The position numbers and the translations under genes are program-made. The notes under the pieces are model-generated. The model was not told the origin of the DNA and made no database searches. It worked only from the letters and a program-made list of their open reading frames with translations. Positions 1 through 8,999 of a stretch of DNA of 64,000 nucleotides are shown piece after piece; position 1 is the first letter of the stretch, and the number at the start of each line of letters is the position of its first letter. This DNA is from Planctomycetota bacterium (GTDB lineage: Bacteria; Planctomycetota; UBA1135; UBA2386). Location of the stretch: positions 1-64,000 of the forward strand of contig JADJPQ010000030.1 of the NCBI GenBank assembly GCA_016713175.1. The letters run 5' to 3'.

Positions 1-1009
1 GCGCATCCGGCTCGGGTTGCCCGGTGGCCTGCACCGTCGCGATGACATCGTCGAGGATCTGGCGCATCAGCTCGGGCGTCAGGTAGGTGACATGGATCGA
101 ATAATCGCGCGCGCGCAGTGAAGCTGGCGTGTTCTCCGGCGAGGTGTAGCGGCACCAGCGTTCGTACATCGCCTCGGTCGGTTCATCGGCGACCAGCGCG
201 CGTTGCGCGCGCACATCCTCGATCGACCATCGCGGTTGCCGCCAGTCGAACGTGAACCGGGCATCGGGCACCACGCCAGCCAGGATGCCGCCGGGCGCCA
301 GCCGTTCCCACCAACGCGCCAGGGTGCCGATCGGATCGACCAGGTGTTCGAGCACGTGGTTGGAGAACACGAAGTCCAACGAGCCGGGTTCGAACCCGGT
401 CAGGAAGCGCGCCGAGTCGACGACATAGTGATCCCACAGTGCCATCTCGGCGGCGGTCAGTTCGCGTTTGGCATAGGTGGCAGCCCAGTCGCGCGGATGC
501 TTTTTCTCGACGTAGCGGACCTCGATGCCGCGGGCCGGTCGGACCACCGGATTGAGGCCAGGTCCGACCTCGACGCCGCGGCCGCGTAGCAGCGGCAGCA
601 GGGCCGTGCGAGGGGTCATGTGTGGTCCGACCACCAGGTGCAGCGGACTGCGGCCCGTGGCCCGCAACACCAGATCGAACTGCCGCGGCGTCGGCACCGG
701 CCAATCGAGGCCGACGTCCGCCGTGGCTCCGGGCTTCACGCGCACATCGGCCAGCGGCAGCAGCGCGTCGCCCGCGGCGACGGCGATCTGCAGGTTGGCG
801 CCGGCTTCTGCGTCGATCCGCCAGCCCGGTTCGGCGGGAAAGTGCGCGAGACACGTTGCCCCGTGGGCGTCGCGGATCCGCAGTTCGGCACCGGGTGTCA
901 TCGCGATGGCGCGCACCATGCCGCCGGGTCGTCGGACCTCGACGGCACCGAGTTCGCCGGTGACGACGACGTAGCGGTCCTTGCGGCGGACCAGGTCGTA
1001 GAGGTTCAT
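1..1009 (-). CDS. SAM-dependent methyltransferase (3' end outside window)
   Basis: The frame is open from the ATG at 1009 to the left edge, so only the first ~336 residues are visible and the stop is missing. Residues ~1-155 form a beta-rich N-terminal region without a recognisable motif. After that comes a class I methyltransferase core with motif I (VEVGPGLNP), a 'DFVFSNHVLEHLVDP' segment typical of the motif around the active site, and 'LAPGGILAGVVPD'. It probably methylates a sugar or another small group of the surface glycan made by the neighbouring genes, but the substrate is not visible. It is divergent from the exporter genes, with about 100 bp between the starts. Family assignment is secure; the role is inferred from context. 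Confidence 0.85.
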   Translation of the reverse strand, partial: MNLYDLVRRKDRYVVVTGELGAVEVRRPGGMVRAIAMTPGAELRIRDAHGATCLAHFPAEPGWRIDAEAGANLQIAVAAGDALLPLADVRVKPGATADVGLDWPVPTPRQFDLVLRATGRSPLHLVVGPHMTPRTALLPLLRGRGVEVGPGLNPVVRPARGIEVRYVEKKHPRDWAATYAKRELTAAEMALWDHYVVDSARFLTGFEPGSLDFVFSNHVLEHLVDPIGTLARWWERLAPGGILAGVVPDARFTFDWRQPRWSIEDVRAQRALVADEPTEAMYERWCRYTSPENTPASLRARDYSIHVTYLTPELMRQILDDVIATVQATGQPEPDA

Positions 1010-1113
1010 CGGGGTTTCGGATCGAACAGGTGCATGCTCTTGTAGTGAGGCGGGCGGTGGCTGGCGAGCCCGGTGCGGCGATCCCGTGTTCGAGTTCGGG
1101 TCGGCGGATCGCT

Positions 1114-1965
1114 ATGGTGACCGGCCCGGTGCAGCCGTCCGCCTCCCCGCCAACTCCCGTCTGCGAGCCAGCCCGACCGCGGTCGCCCGCCCTCGAAGCG
1201 CTGTCGCTGTCGTGGCGGATCTTCCAGCGGACGATCGCCGCGAAGTACCGCAAGTCGTTCCTCGGCTACTTCTGGATGGTGGCGCCGGCCCTGCTGATCA
1301 CCGGCGGGGTGACGCTGGCGAGCGAAGCGGGCGTCATCACGCCTGGAACGGCCCGGCTGCCGGTCGCGCTGTCGGTGTTCCTGGGGACCTTGCTCTGGCA
1401 GGTGTTCGCCGAGGCGGTCGAAGTGCCGCATCAGGCGTTCGAGGGTGCCCGCAGTTACCTGACGCGCGTGCACTTCTCGCGCGCGGCGATCGTGCTGACC
1501 CAGTTGTGGGAGTCGTTGCTGACGACGGCGGTACGGCTGGTCGCGGCGCTGGTCCTGGTGGCGATCGTGACGGGGCTCGAGGTCCGCGGCGCAGCGTTGG
1601 TGACCCTGTGCTTCGTCGGCGCGGTGCTGCTCGGGCTCGGACTCGGCGCGCTGGTGATGCCGTTCACGCAACTGTTCGCCGACCTGCAGCAGACGCTGAA
1701 GCTGCTGCTCGGCTACGGGCTGTTCCTGACGCCGGCGATGTACCAGCCTCGAGGCGACGGCTGGTTCGCGACCATCGTCCGCGCCAACCCGGTGTCGCCG
1801 CTGATCGATGCGGCGCGGCAGGCGGCGGGCGGCGAAGTGCTGGCGGCGCCGATGGCGTTCGGCGCGGTGCTGGTGGTCGCGGTGGTGACGACGGTGCTCG
1901 GGTTCCTGCTGATCCGCGCGGTGGCGCCGATCCTGATCGAACGCATGCTGCTCGGGGGGCGTTGA
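1114..1965 (+). CDS. ABC-2 type polysaccharide export permease (Wzm-like)
   Basis: This is a 283-residue inner-membrane protein with about six hydrophobic segments. It carries the features of the polysaccharide/polyol-phosphate export permease family: an 'AAKYRKSFLGYFWMVAPALL' segment before the first membrane span, and a C-terminal 'RANPVSPLIDAARQ' motif. It should pair with the ATPase encoded next, overlapping by one base, to export an undecaprenyl-linked glycan. An in-frame ATG at 1030 would add 28 residues, but they look non-native and would crowd the divergent promoter region, so the ATG at 1114 is preferred. The start is the least certain part. Confidence 0.85.
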   Translation: MVTGPVQPSASPPTPVCEPARPRSPALEALSLSWRIFQRTIAAKYRKSFLGYFWMVAPALLITGGVTLASEAGVITPGTARLPVALSVFLGTLLWQVFAEAVEVPHQAFEGARSYLTRVHFSRAAIVLTQLWESLLTTAVRLVAALVLVAIVTGLEVRGAALVTLCFVGAVLLGLGLGALVMPFTQLFADLQQTLKLLLGYGLFLTPAMYQPRGDGWFATIVRANPVSPLIDAARQAAGGEVLAAPMAFGAVLVVAVVTTVLGFLLIRAVAPILIERMLLGGR

Positions 1966-3275
1966 TGACGGCCGATGTCGTCGTGGCCGTGCGCGGCGTC
2001 GCCAAGAAGTTCGCGCGTTCGCTGAAGCGGTCGTTCGTCTATGGCGCCCGTGACATCGGTCGGCTGCTGCTGCGGCGCCCGGTCGTCGACGCGTTGCGAG
2101 CCAGCGAGTTCTGGGCGGTGCGCGAGGTGTCGTTCGAGCTGCGGCGTGGTCGTTCGATCGGGATCATCGGCCAGAACGGCAGCGGCAAGACCACGCTGCT
2201 GCGGATGATCTGCGGCATCCTGCGGCCGGATCTCGGCGAAGTCGCGGTGGCGGGCCGCATCGCGCCGATGCTGGCGCTCGGTGCGGGGTTCAAGCCGGTG
2301 CTGTCGGGCCGGCAGAACGTGTTCTTGAACCTGGCGTTGCTCGGCGTCAGCGAGCGCGACGCGAGGAGCCGCTACGACGCGATCGTCGACTTCGCCGAAT
2401 TGCACGACGCGATCGATGCGCCGCTCGGCACCTACAGCTCGGGCATGCAGGCGCGGCTCGGGTTCGCCTGCGCGGTGCACACCGAACCGTCGATCCTGGT
2501 CGTCGACGAGGTGCTGTCGGTCGGCGATGCGAAGTTCCGCGGCAAGTGCCGCAACAAGATCAACGACCTGCGGCGCGGCGGCACGTCGCTGCTGCTGGTG
2601 TCGCACAGTCCGGTGCTGATCGAGACCTTGTCGGACGAGTGTCTGTACCTGCGCGGCGGCAAGATGGCCGGTTTCGGCGCCGCCGCCGACGTGCTGAAGC
2701 AGTACGAGGCGGATTCGATCCAGCAGGCGGCGGCGGCCAACGAGGCGCGGTTGGCCGCGTTGCAGCAGCGTGACCTGGCGCCAGGACAGCGGGCAGCCGT
2801 CCGTTCGGTGCGATTGCAGTCGGGTGGCAAGGACGTCGAGCATTGGTTCTGCGGCCGGCCCGGCGAGGTCGTCATCGCGCTCCAGGCGGCGGCGCCGACC
2901 GAACCCATCAGCGTCAACGTGATGATCTTCGACCTGGTGCACCAGGCCGGCGAGACGGTGCAGATGCTGGTCTCGTCGCGCGATCACGGCTGGCTCGCGT
3001 TGCCCGGCGGCGACTGCGAAGTCCGGCTGGGGCTGCCGCAGGTCGGACTGCGGCCTGGCTCGTATCGCCTGAAGCTCAGCGTCTCGCGCGGCGCGCTGCA
3101 CGACATCCTGGACGTGGTCGACGACGTCCGGCTGGTGGTCCGGGACGGCGGCGGCAGCGAGCACTGCGCGTTCTTCCAGCCGCGCGTGTGGTCGAGTGAT
3201 CGCGCCGGCGTCTGCGGGCGGCACGTGCCGGTGGCCGCGGACGAACCGGATCCAGCGGGCGCCGACGAAGGTTGA
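1965..3275 (+). CDS. ABC transporter ATP-binding protein, polysaccharide export (Wzt-like)
   Basis: This 436-residue ATPase has Walker A (GQNGSGKTT, ~69-77), the ABC signature (YSSGMQ, ~157), Walker B (ILVVDE, ~177) and the switch histidine (LVSHS, ~214). It has the extra N-terminal stretch seen in the Wzt/TagH group. After residue ~265 there is a separate beta-sandwich domain of the Wzt C-terminal type, which in known systems reads the non-reducing end of the finished glycan before export. The ATG overlaps the permease stop (TGATG), indicating translational coupling. The extra domain implies that export is gated by a terminal modification, plausibly made by the methyl- or pyruvyl-transferases in this locus. 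Confidence 0.93.
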   Translation: MTADVVVAVRGVAKKFARSLKRSFVYGARDIGRLLLRRPVVDALRASEFWAVREVSFELRRGRSIGIIGQNGSGKTTLLRMICGILRPDLGEVAVAGRIAPMLALGAGFKPVLSGRQNVFLNLALLGVSERDARSRYDAIVDFAELHDAIDAPLGTYSSGMQARLGFACAVHTEPSILVVDEVLSVGDAKFRGKCRNKINDLRRGGTSLLLVSHSPVLIETLSDECLYLRGGKMAGFGAAADVLKQYEADSIQQAAAANEARLAALQQRDLAPGQRAAVRSVRLQSGGKDVEHWFCGRPGEVVIALQAAAPTEPISVNVMIFDLVHQAGETVQMLVSSRDHGWLALPGGDCEVRLGLPQVGLRPGSYRLKLSVSRGALHDILDVVDDVRLVVRDGGGSEHCAFFQPRVWSSDRAGVCGRHVPVAADEPDPAGADEG

Positions 3276-4357
3276 TCGGCGTGGCCCGGCAGCCAGCAGC
3301 AGCGGCAGATGGTGCAAGAACGCGCCGACCCGCGGTGGCGGCCATCGTGCTGAACTGGAACGGGTTCGACGACACCTGCGCCGCCATCGAGAGCCTGTTC
3401 GAGCAGACCTGGCCGGGACTGACGATCCACGTCGTCGACAATGCGTCGGCCAACGACGAAGCCGGGCGCCTCGCGGCCCGCTACGGCGCGCGGATCCGCC
3501 TGCATCGCCACGCCGGCAACCTCGGTTTCGCCGAGGGCCACAACGTCGTGCTCCGCGAACTGCTCGCCGCCGAGCCGGCGCCGGACTACATCGCGCTGCT
3601 GAACAACGATGCGGTCGCCCGGGCCGACTGGGTCGAGCAACTGGTCGCTGTCGCCGACCGCGATCCGTCGATCGGTGCGTGCGCCAGCCTGATGTGCTTT
3701 GCCGACCGCCCCGAGGTCGTCGAGAACGCCGGCATCGTGATGCTGCGTTCGGGCGAGGCGATTCCGCGGGGCCGCGGCCGGGCGGCCGGTGCGTTCACCG
3801 TCGAGCAGGACGTGCTCGGTGCGTGTGGCGGCGCGGTGCTGTATCGCGCCGCGGCGCTGCGGCAGATCGGGCTGTTCCGCGGCGAGTTCTTCCTGAACTT
3901 CGAAGACGTCGACCTGTCACTGCGGCTGATCGCCACCGGTTGGCGGTGCCGTTTCGCGCCGCGGGCGATCGTGCGCCACGGACTCAACCGCAGCATCGCC
4001 AAGGTGCGCGACGAAGCCTTCGCCATCCGCTCGATCCGCAACATGGACTTCGCCTGGCTGATCAACATGCCGTGGCCGGTGGTGGTCGGGGCGTTGCCAT
4101 GGCTCTTCGCCGCCTGGGTGCTGGCGCCGATCGGCTGCTTGTGCGTCGGCCAGTGGTCGTATGCGCGCCTGATCGTGCGCGGCCACCTGCGCACCATGCG
4201 CGAACGCGCCGACCTGCTGGCAGCACGTCGCGAACTGCGCCCGCGGCGACGGGCTTCCGCCTGGGCGTTGTTCTGGCGGCACGGTTCGACCGTCGCGGCC
4301 TATGCGCGGTTCCTGCGCGATGTCGTCGTGTTGCGGCGCCGGCAGGCGCTGCGCTAG
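3272..4357 (+). CDS. glycosyltransferase family 2 (rhamnosyltransferase-like)
   Basis: The product is 361 residues. A GT-A fold is visible from the N-terminus: 'VAAIVLNWNG', 'HVVDNASAND', 'AGNLGFAEGHN', the metal-binding 'LLNNDA' motif, and 'FFLNFEDVDLSLRL' near the acceptor site. This order is typical of the WbbL/RfbF rhamnosyltransferase-like group. Two hydrophobic segments near residues 255-290 probably anchor it to the inner membrane. The start is a TTG at 3272 overlapping the stop of the ATPase gene; a GTG at 3281 is an alternative. It probably adds a sugar to the exported glycan; the donor sugar cannot be read from sequence. Confidence 0.9.
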   Translation: MIGVARQPAAAADGARTRRPAVAAIVLNWNGFDDTCAAIESLFEQTWPGLTIHVVDNASANDEAGRLAARYGARIRLHRHAGNLGFAEGHNVVLRELLAAEPAPDYIALLNNDAVARADWVEQLVAVADRDPSIGACASLMCFADRPEVVENAGIVMLRSGEAIPRGRGRAAGAFTVEQDVLGACGGAVLYRAAALRQIGLFRGEFFLNFEDVDLSLRLIATGWRCRFAPRAIVRHGLNRSIAKVRDEAFAIRSIRNMDFAWLINMPWPVVVGALPWLFAAWVLAPIGCLCVGQWSYARLIVRGHLRTMRERADLLAARRELRPRRRASAWALFWRHGSTVAAYARFLRDVVVLRRRQALR

Positions 4358-4363
4358 AGTGGC

Positions 4364-5305
4364 GTGCGAGTGTCCGACGAGTCCAACGTCTGCTTCTTCG
4401 GGGTGCCCGCCATGGGCAGTTGGAAGGTTCGCGCCGACCAGATCGCGACCATGCGCGCCCGCTGGCACGCGACCGGCAGCCTCGAGCCGCACGACATCCT
4501 GACCCACGACGTGTTCTGCGCGGTCAAGCGACCGTTCCGCAACCGGCTGCGTCTGCTGCAGGCGATGGGGAAATTGTGCGTCTATGACGTCGTCGACTGC
4601 TGGCAGCAGCCGCAGGACGGCCTCGACCATGCGGACGCACCGGCGGTGCGCCGGTTCTTCGAGAAGTTCTTCGCCGACCTGCCGGTCGACAGCGTGATCT
4701 TCCCGAACAGAACGATGCACGACGACTTGGGCGACCTGGTGCCCAATCCAACGTTCATCTACCACCACTTCTGGCCCGGGATGGAGCCGATCGAGGTGCG
4801 CGAACAGGCCAGGATCGTCGGCTATCAGGGCGCGCCGAACTACCTGGGCGAATGGCGGCCGATCGTCGAACGGGCGTGTCGCCGCCTCGGTCTCGAGTTC
4901 GTCGTCAATCCCGTCGATTTTCGTTCGATCGACATCGGCTTCGCCGCACGTGGTGGCGTCCACGCGTCGCTGATGTCGCACCGTTACAAGTCCAACGTCA
5001 AGCTGGCCAACTTCTATGGCGCGGCCATGCCGTGTCTGGTCAACGACGAAGAACTCGCCTACCACGAGACCGACAACGGCGAGGTTCGGTTCTATCGCAC
5101 GGCGGAGGAACTCGAGCAGCGCCTGGCCGAACTGGTCGATCACGACACCCGGTTGCGGATCCACCAGAAGTTCCTGACGACACGCAAGGAGTACACGCTG
5201 GAAGCCATCGCCGGACAGTACGAGGCCTGGTTCGCCAGGCTGCGTCGGCTGGTGCCGGTACGGGAAGTCGGCCAACCGGGTTGCTATCCTGTTCGCCCGT
5301 CTTGA
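4364..5305 (+). CDS. putative glycosyltransferase, family not recognised
   Basis: This protein of about 313 residues starts from a GTG at 4364 (another GTG lies six bases on). It begins six bases after the previous glycosyltransferase. Segments such as 'VIFPNRTMHDDLGDLV', 'IVGYQGAPNYLGEW', and 'SNVKLANFYGAAMPCLVNDEE' resemble a GT-B-like glycosyltransferase: an inner Rossmann half followed by a 'K..N...G.P.' donor-site segment. A 'YDVVDCW' motif lies near residue 70. No family-defining motif is certain, so the function rests on the locus. It overlaps the next gene by four bases. Confidence 0.6.
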   Translation: MRVSDESNVCFFGVPAMGSWKVRADQIATMRARWHATGSLEPHDILTHDVFCAVKRPFRNRLRLLQAMGKLCVYDVVDCWQQPQDGLDHADAPAVRRFFEKFFADLPVDSVIFPNRTMHDDLGDLVPNPTFIYHHFWPGMEPIEVREQARIVGYQGAPNYLGEWRPIVERACRRLGLEFVVNPVDFRSIDIGFAARGGVHASLMSHRYKSNVKLANFYGAAMPCLVNDEELAYHETDNGEVRFYRTAEELEQRLAELVDHDTRLRIHQKFLTTRKEYTLEAIAGQYEAWFARLRRLVPVREVGQPGCYPVRPS

Positions 5306-6195
5306 GCGACCGCATCGCCGCGCCCGAGTTCGTCAGCTTCCATGCCGACCGTCCGGTCGGTGCGGCGGCGGCGCATCCGCACACGAGCCTCGCATCGCGC
5401 GGCTACATGGCGATGCTCGACATGCTGTACCGGTCGGCGCGCCTGTTCCATCCCGGCGCCGCGTGCACGCTGTTGACCGAGGCGGCGACGCGTGTGCGGG
5501 GCATCCGCGGTCGGGTGCGACGCCTCGACACCGCCGTCGATCATGCGGCGCTGATGTTCTCGCGGGCCTTGGCGCAGCTGCGGTGCGTCGAGACCGGCAC
5601 GTTCGCCCGGCCGCTGGTGCTGGTCGATTCCGACATCCTGTTCCGCGCGTCGCTCCAGGAGGTGTTCGCGCAGGACTTCGATGTCGGGCTGACCTGGCGA
5701 CTCAACAAGAAGATGCCGATCAACGGCGGACTGATCCTGCTGCACAACCGGCGGCCGGACGTCGCGCGCGGCTTCTTCCGGCGCTTCCTCGGCATCTATC
5801 GCGATCGTTACGGCACCGGCGACAGCGCGTCGTGGTACGGCGACCAGCTGGCGCTGCTCGATTGCGTCGGCTTGCGGCGCGAGCAGATGGAACGGCAGGC
5901 ACTGCACGTCGTCGATGGCGTCCGGATCCTGTTCCTGCCCTGCGACACCTACAATTTCTCGCCCGATGACACCTGGACCGCGATCGCCTCGGGGCTGCCC
6001 GACAAGTGCGTGTTGCACTTCAAGGGGGCTCGCAAGCGGCTGATGGAGCCGTTCTGGGCCGCGTTCCTGGCGCGGCAGGAGTCGCGGATGCCGTGGGTGC
6101 GCTGGGCGGCGGACCGCCAGTGCCAGCGCATCGCCGCGCTCGCGGCGGCAGAGCAGGATGCGGCGGCCCGCGCGGGTGCCGCCGTCGGTTCTTGA
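5302..6195 (+). CDS. GT-A type glycosyltransferase-like protein
   Basis: The product is 297 residues from a TTG at 5302, which overlaps the previous stop (TTGA). The open frame extends further upstream, but that part is antisense-like and out of register with the preceding gene. A 'PLVLVDSDILF' segment near residue 110 gives the D-x-D metal motif of GT-A enzymes. It is followed by 'INGGLILLHNRRPD', a pattern seen in GT8-like and related enzymes. 'VLHFKGARKRLM' near the C-terminus matches the usual H-F-x-G donor contact. It probably acts on the same glycan as its neighbours. No signal peptide is seen. Confidence 0.7.
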   Translation: MSDRIAAPEFVSFHADRPVGAAAAHPHTSLASRGYMAMLDMLYRSARLFHPGAACTLLTEAATRVRGIRGRVRRLDTAVDHAALMFSRALAQLRCVETGTFARPLVLVDSDILFRASLQEVFAQDFDVGLTWRLNKKMPINGGLILLHNRRPDVARGFFRRFLGIYRDRYGTGDSASWYGDQLALLDCVGLRREQMERQALHVVDGVRILFLPCDTYNFSPDDTWTAIASGLPDKCVLHFKGARKRLMEPFWAAFLARQESRMPWVRWAADRQCQRIAALAAAEQDAAARAGAAVGS

Positions 6196-6199
6196 TCGG

Positions 6200-6766
6200 A
6201 TGCCGATGGCCGGACCGCCTCCACGATTCAACTGCGGCGAACAGAGCGCCGAGCCGTGGCTGCAACGCGCGGCCGTGGCCGCCGATCTGCTGGCGTCGTT
6301 GCCGGTGACCGCGCGCGCCGACGCTGTGCTGGCCGACATCGGCTGCGGCGATCAGAAGCTCGAACGGGCCCTCCGTGCGCGCGGGCTTCCGATCCGCTAT
6401 CGCGGCTACGACCTGCATCCGCAGGCGTCGGCAGTGCAGCGGTTCGACCTCGCGACGCAGGAACTGCCGGGCCGGCACGATGTCGCGGTGCTGCTGGGCG
6501 TGATCGAGTACCTGCCGGCGGTCGCCGACGTGGTGGCGCGGCTGGCGCGGCAGGTGCCGGCGTTGCTGGTCAGCCATGTGGTGCGCGATGGCGGGCACTA
6601 CGACGCCGCGCGACTGCGCGAACTCGGGTGGCAGAATCACCTGACGAGCGCCGAATGCGAGGCCATGCTGGCTGACGCCGGCCTGCGCGTCTTTGCCAGG
6701 AGGCACACCGCGGACCGCCGCACCGTGCTGTTCCTCGGCGTCGCCGACGGCGGTACGTCGGCATGA
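6200..6766 (+). CDS. class I SAM-dependent methyltransferase
   Basis: This small methyltransferase has 188 residues. Motif I is 'LADIGCGDQKLERAL' near residue 48, followed by 'RYRGYDLHP' with the acidic residue that binds the ribose of SAM. 'DVAVLLGVIEYLPAV' is the motif preceding the active-site loop, and 'LTSAECEAMLADAGL' sits in the C-terminal half. It starts at the ATG at 6200, four bases after the previous stop, and its own stop overlaps the next start (ATGA), so it is in the same transcription unit. It may add a methyl cap to the glycan. Substrate unknown. Confidence 0.8.
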   Translation: MPMAGPPPRFNCGEQSAEPWLQRAAVAADLLASLPVTARADAVLADIGCGDQKLERALRARGLPIRYRGYDLHPQASAVQRFDLATQELPGRHDVAVLLGVIEYLPAVADVVARLARQVPALLVSHVVRDGGHYDAARLRELGWQNHLTSAECEAMLADAGLRVFARRHTADRRTVLFLGVADGGTSA

Positions 6767-7826
6767 CCGACGCGTCGCACAACCGGCTGGCGGTGCTGAC
6801 GCCGTATCCGATCCCGGCAGCGCTGCGCGGCAAGAAGGTCGAGAATGTCGGCGACGGGTTCATCCTGCGCGCGATCGAACGCCAGCTCGGCGCGTTCGCC
6901 GCGGCGCGTACGTTCTCGCCGCGCGTGCCGTTGTCCGACGACGCCACCGCGCGCCTCGAACAGGCGCCGGCGGTGATTCTCGCCGGCGCCAACCAGTTGC
7001 ACGATCGCTACACGATCTGGCCAGGGCTCACCGCTGAGCGGCTGCGCGCCTCGCGCCTGCGGCTGATTCCGTTCGGCATCGGTCTGCACGGCGATCCCGG
7101 CATGAACGACGGCTTCGCCGCGGCCACGCGTGAACTGCTGCTGGCGATGCACGAGCGCATCGAACTGTCGTCCTGGCGGTGCCCGCACACCGTCGCCTGC
7201 CTGCTGCGCGAACTGCCGCAGCTGCGCTCGCAGGTGGTGATGACCGGTTGCCCGGTGGTCTACGACCGGCCGTTGCTCGAGGGTGTGCCGTTTGGCAGTG
7301 CGCAGGGTCGGATCGCGGTCACCGTCACCGAACGCAACGACTTCTGGACGCGGGAAACCGCGGTGATCGATTTCGTGGCGCGCACGTTCCGCAAGGCCCG
7401 CCGCTTCCTGGTGCTGCACCAGAACTGGTCGCCGCCGACCCGGCGCGAGCTGTGGCGCCATCGCTGGTTGCCGCGTCCGGCGGCGCACTCGATCCGTTCC
7501 AGAGGCTGCGGCAGTTCGCCGTCCGGCGCGGTTTCCAGATCCTCGCACCGCGCGATCACGATGCGGCGATCGCGTTCTACGACGGCGTCGATCTGCACAT
7601 CGGCAGCCGGCTGCACGCCCATCTGCTGTGCCTGTCGCGCGCCCGTCGTTCCTGGCTCGTGCCGGTCGATGGCAGGTCCACCGGCATCGCCGCCGCCCTG
7701 GGCTTCCCGCTGTGCGGGCCGCACGAACTGGCCGCCGCCATGGACTTCGACTTCGAGATCGTGCGCGCCAACGCTCGCCAGAGTCACGCCGATCTGCAAC
7801 GCTTCCTGGCCACCGTCCCGCGATGA
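6763..7826 (+). CDS. polysaccharide pyruvyl transferase family protein, frameshifted
   Basis: Two frames together encode one protein of about 354 residues. The first frame gives 'GKKVENVGDGFILRAIERQL', 'AGANQLHD' and 'GIGLHGDPG', the nucleotide-binding half of the pyruvyl transferase/CsaB fold. After roughly 7465-7490 the matching sequence continues one base earlier in phase, with 'DPFQRLRQFAVRRGF', 'DVDLHIGSRLHAHLL' style residues (observed GVDLHIGSRLHAH) and a C-terminal end at 7826. A single missing base explains this, either a sequencing error in a GC-rich run or a real mutation. The ends overlap both neighbours by four bases, supporting an originally intact gene. It would transfer pyruvate or act as a related glycan-modifying enzyme. 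Confidence 0.75.
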
Positions 7827-8548
7827 CTCCCTGGTTGCAAAGCCTGCGCGATTGGTTGTCGCCGTCTTCGCCGTCGCCCGACGCCGCGACCGTGACCGCA
7901 TGGATCGCGAAGATCCGCGCCGCCAACCTGTCCTACTGCGGTCCGCCGAAGCTCGAGAACATCGCCGAGGCCGCGCGCCTGGTGCGCGAACACCGCATCC
8001 GTGGTTCGTGGCTCGAGTGTGGCGTGGCGCTCGGTGGTTCGGCGATCCTGCTCGGCCTGCTGAAGCCGCGCCGTGTCCCGCTCGATCTCTACGATGTGTT
8101 CGCGATGATCCCGCCGCCCGGACCCGACGATGGCGGCGACGCGCACCGGCGCTATGCCGAGATCCGTTCGGGCACCTCCGAGGGCATCGGCGGCGATGTC
8201 TACTACGGCTATCGCGACGATCTGCACGAGCAGGTCCTGACCAACCTGCGGGCCTTCGCGCTGGAACCGGCGCGGCATGCGATCCGCACCCACCCGGGCC
8301 TGTTCGAGGCGACTCTGCGGCCGAAGGCACCGGTCGCGCTCGCGCACATCGACTGCGACTGGTACCACTCGGTGCGAGTCTGCATCGAACGGATCGCACC
8401 GGCGCTGGCGCCCGGCGGCATCATCGTGTTCGACGACTACTCGTCGTACTCCGGCTGTCGGCGCGCGGTCGACGAATGGCTGGCGCGCGATCGGCGACTC
8501 GAACAGGTGTTTCTGGCCCGCTCGCTGGGCCTGCGCCGTACCGACTGA
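7823..8548 (+). CDS. TylF/macrocin-type O-methyltransferase
   Basis: The product is 241 residues. The SAM site is 'GSWLECGVALGGSAILL' with 'LDLYDVFAMIPPPG' after it. The metal-dependent active site of the TylF family is visible as 'LAHIDCDWYHSV' followed by 'GGIIVFDDYSSYSG' (two aspartates). This family O-methylates sugars in macrolides and surface glycans. The ATG overlaps the previous stop (ATGA), so it is co-translated with the pyruvyl-transferase gene. It is a good candidate for the terminal modification read by the Wzt domain, although that link is inference. Confidence 0.85.
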   Translation: MTPWLQSLRDWLSPSSPSPDAATVTAWIAKIRAANLSYCGPPKLENIAEAARLVREHRIRGSWLECGVALGGSAILLGLLKPRRVPLDLYDVFAMIPPPGPDDGGDAHRRYAEIRSGTSEGIGGDVYYGYRDDLHEQVLTNLRAFALEPARHAIRTHPGLFEATLRPKAPVALAHIDCDWYHSVRVCIERIAPALAPGGIIVFDDYSSYSGCRRAVDEWLARDRRLEQVFLARSLGLRRTD

Positions 8549-8908
8549 CTACTTGCGCTTGCGGCGCAGCGCCTTGCGGGTGTTGTTGACCACGCCCAGT
8601 ACTTTGGCGACGCCGCGGTAGGTCAGCGACCCGGTGACCGCTTTCAGTTGCGGCAGCACGTCGTCGACCCGCTGCGTGGCATCGTCGAGCTTGCGCCAGG
8701 ACCCCAGTTTCTGCAGCAGCTCGCGCTCGAGATTGCGGTTCTCGGCTTCGACCGCATCGATCTGGCGGGCCAGCAGTTCGCGCTTCTTCTGCAGCTCCGT
8801 GAGCGTCCGTTCGGCCTGGTCGGCTTCGCAACGGGCATAGCCGATGCGCTCGTGCGTGTCCCGATCCGCCTTCGGCTGCGGCGGCTCGACCCGTTCGGGG
8901 CGGTTCAT
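8549..8908 (-). CDS. small coiled-coil protein, unknown function
   Basis: The product is 119 residues from the ATG at 8908. The open frame extends upstream, but those codons lie over the 5' flank of the divergent gene and are low-complexity, so they are left out. Residues ~20-70 are rich in charged residues with a heptad-like pattern (ERTLTELQKKRELLARQIDA) and are predicted to form a coiled coil. The basic C-terminus ends RKALRRKRK. No signal peptide or membrane segment is seen. It ends directly against the stop of the TylF-like gene. Function unknown; by position it may belong to the glycan locus. Confidence 0.6.
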   Translation of the reverse strand: MNRPERVEPPQPKADRDTHERIGYARCEADQAERTLTELQKKRELLARQIDAVEAENRNLERELLQKLGSWRKLDDATQRVDDVLPQLKAVTGSLTYRGVAKVLGVVNNTRKALRRKRK

Positions 8909-8999
8909 GCAAGCCACTGTCGGTGCCCTCGCGCGGAAAGTCAACCGACGCCAGCGGCGCGATTGCGCGACCGCCGACCGATGCCGAGAATCGCCGCTG

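Noticed and set aside
384..399. CCGGGTTCGAACCCGG, resembling a tRNA T-arm
   Set aside because: It is a perfect palindrome inside the methyltransferase coding sequence with no acceptor or anticodon arms around it.
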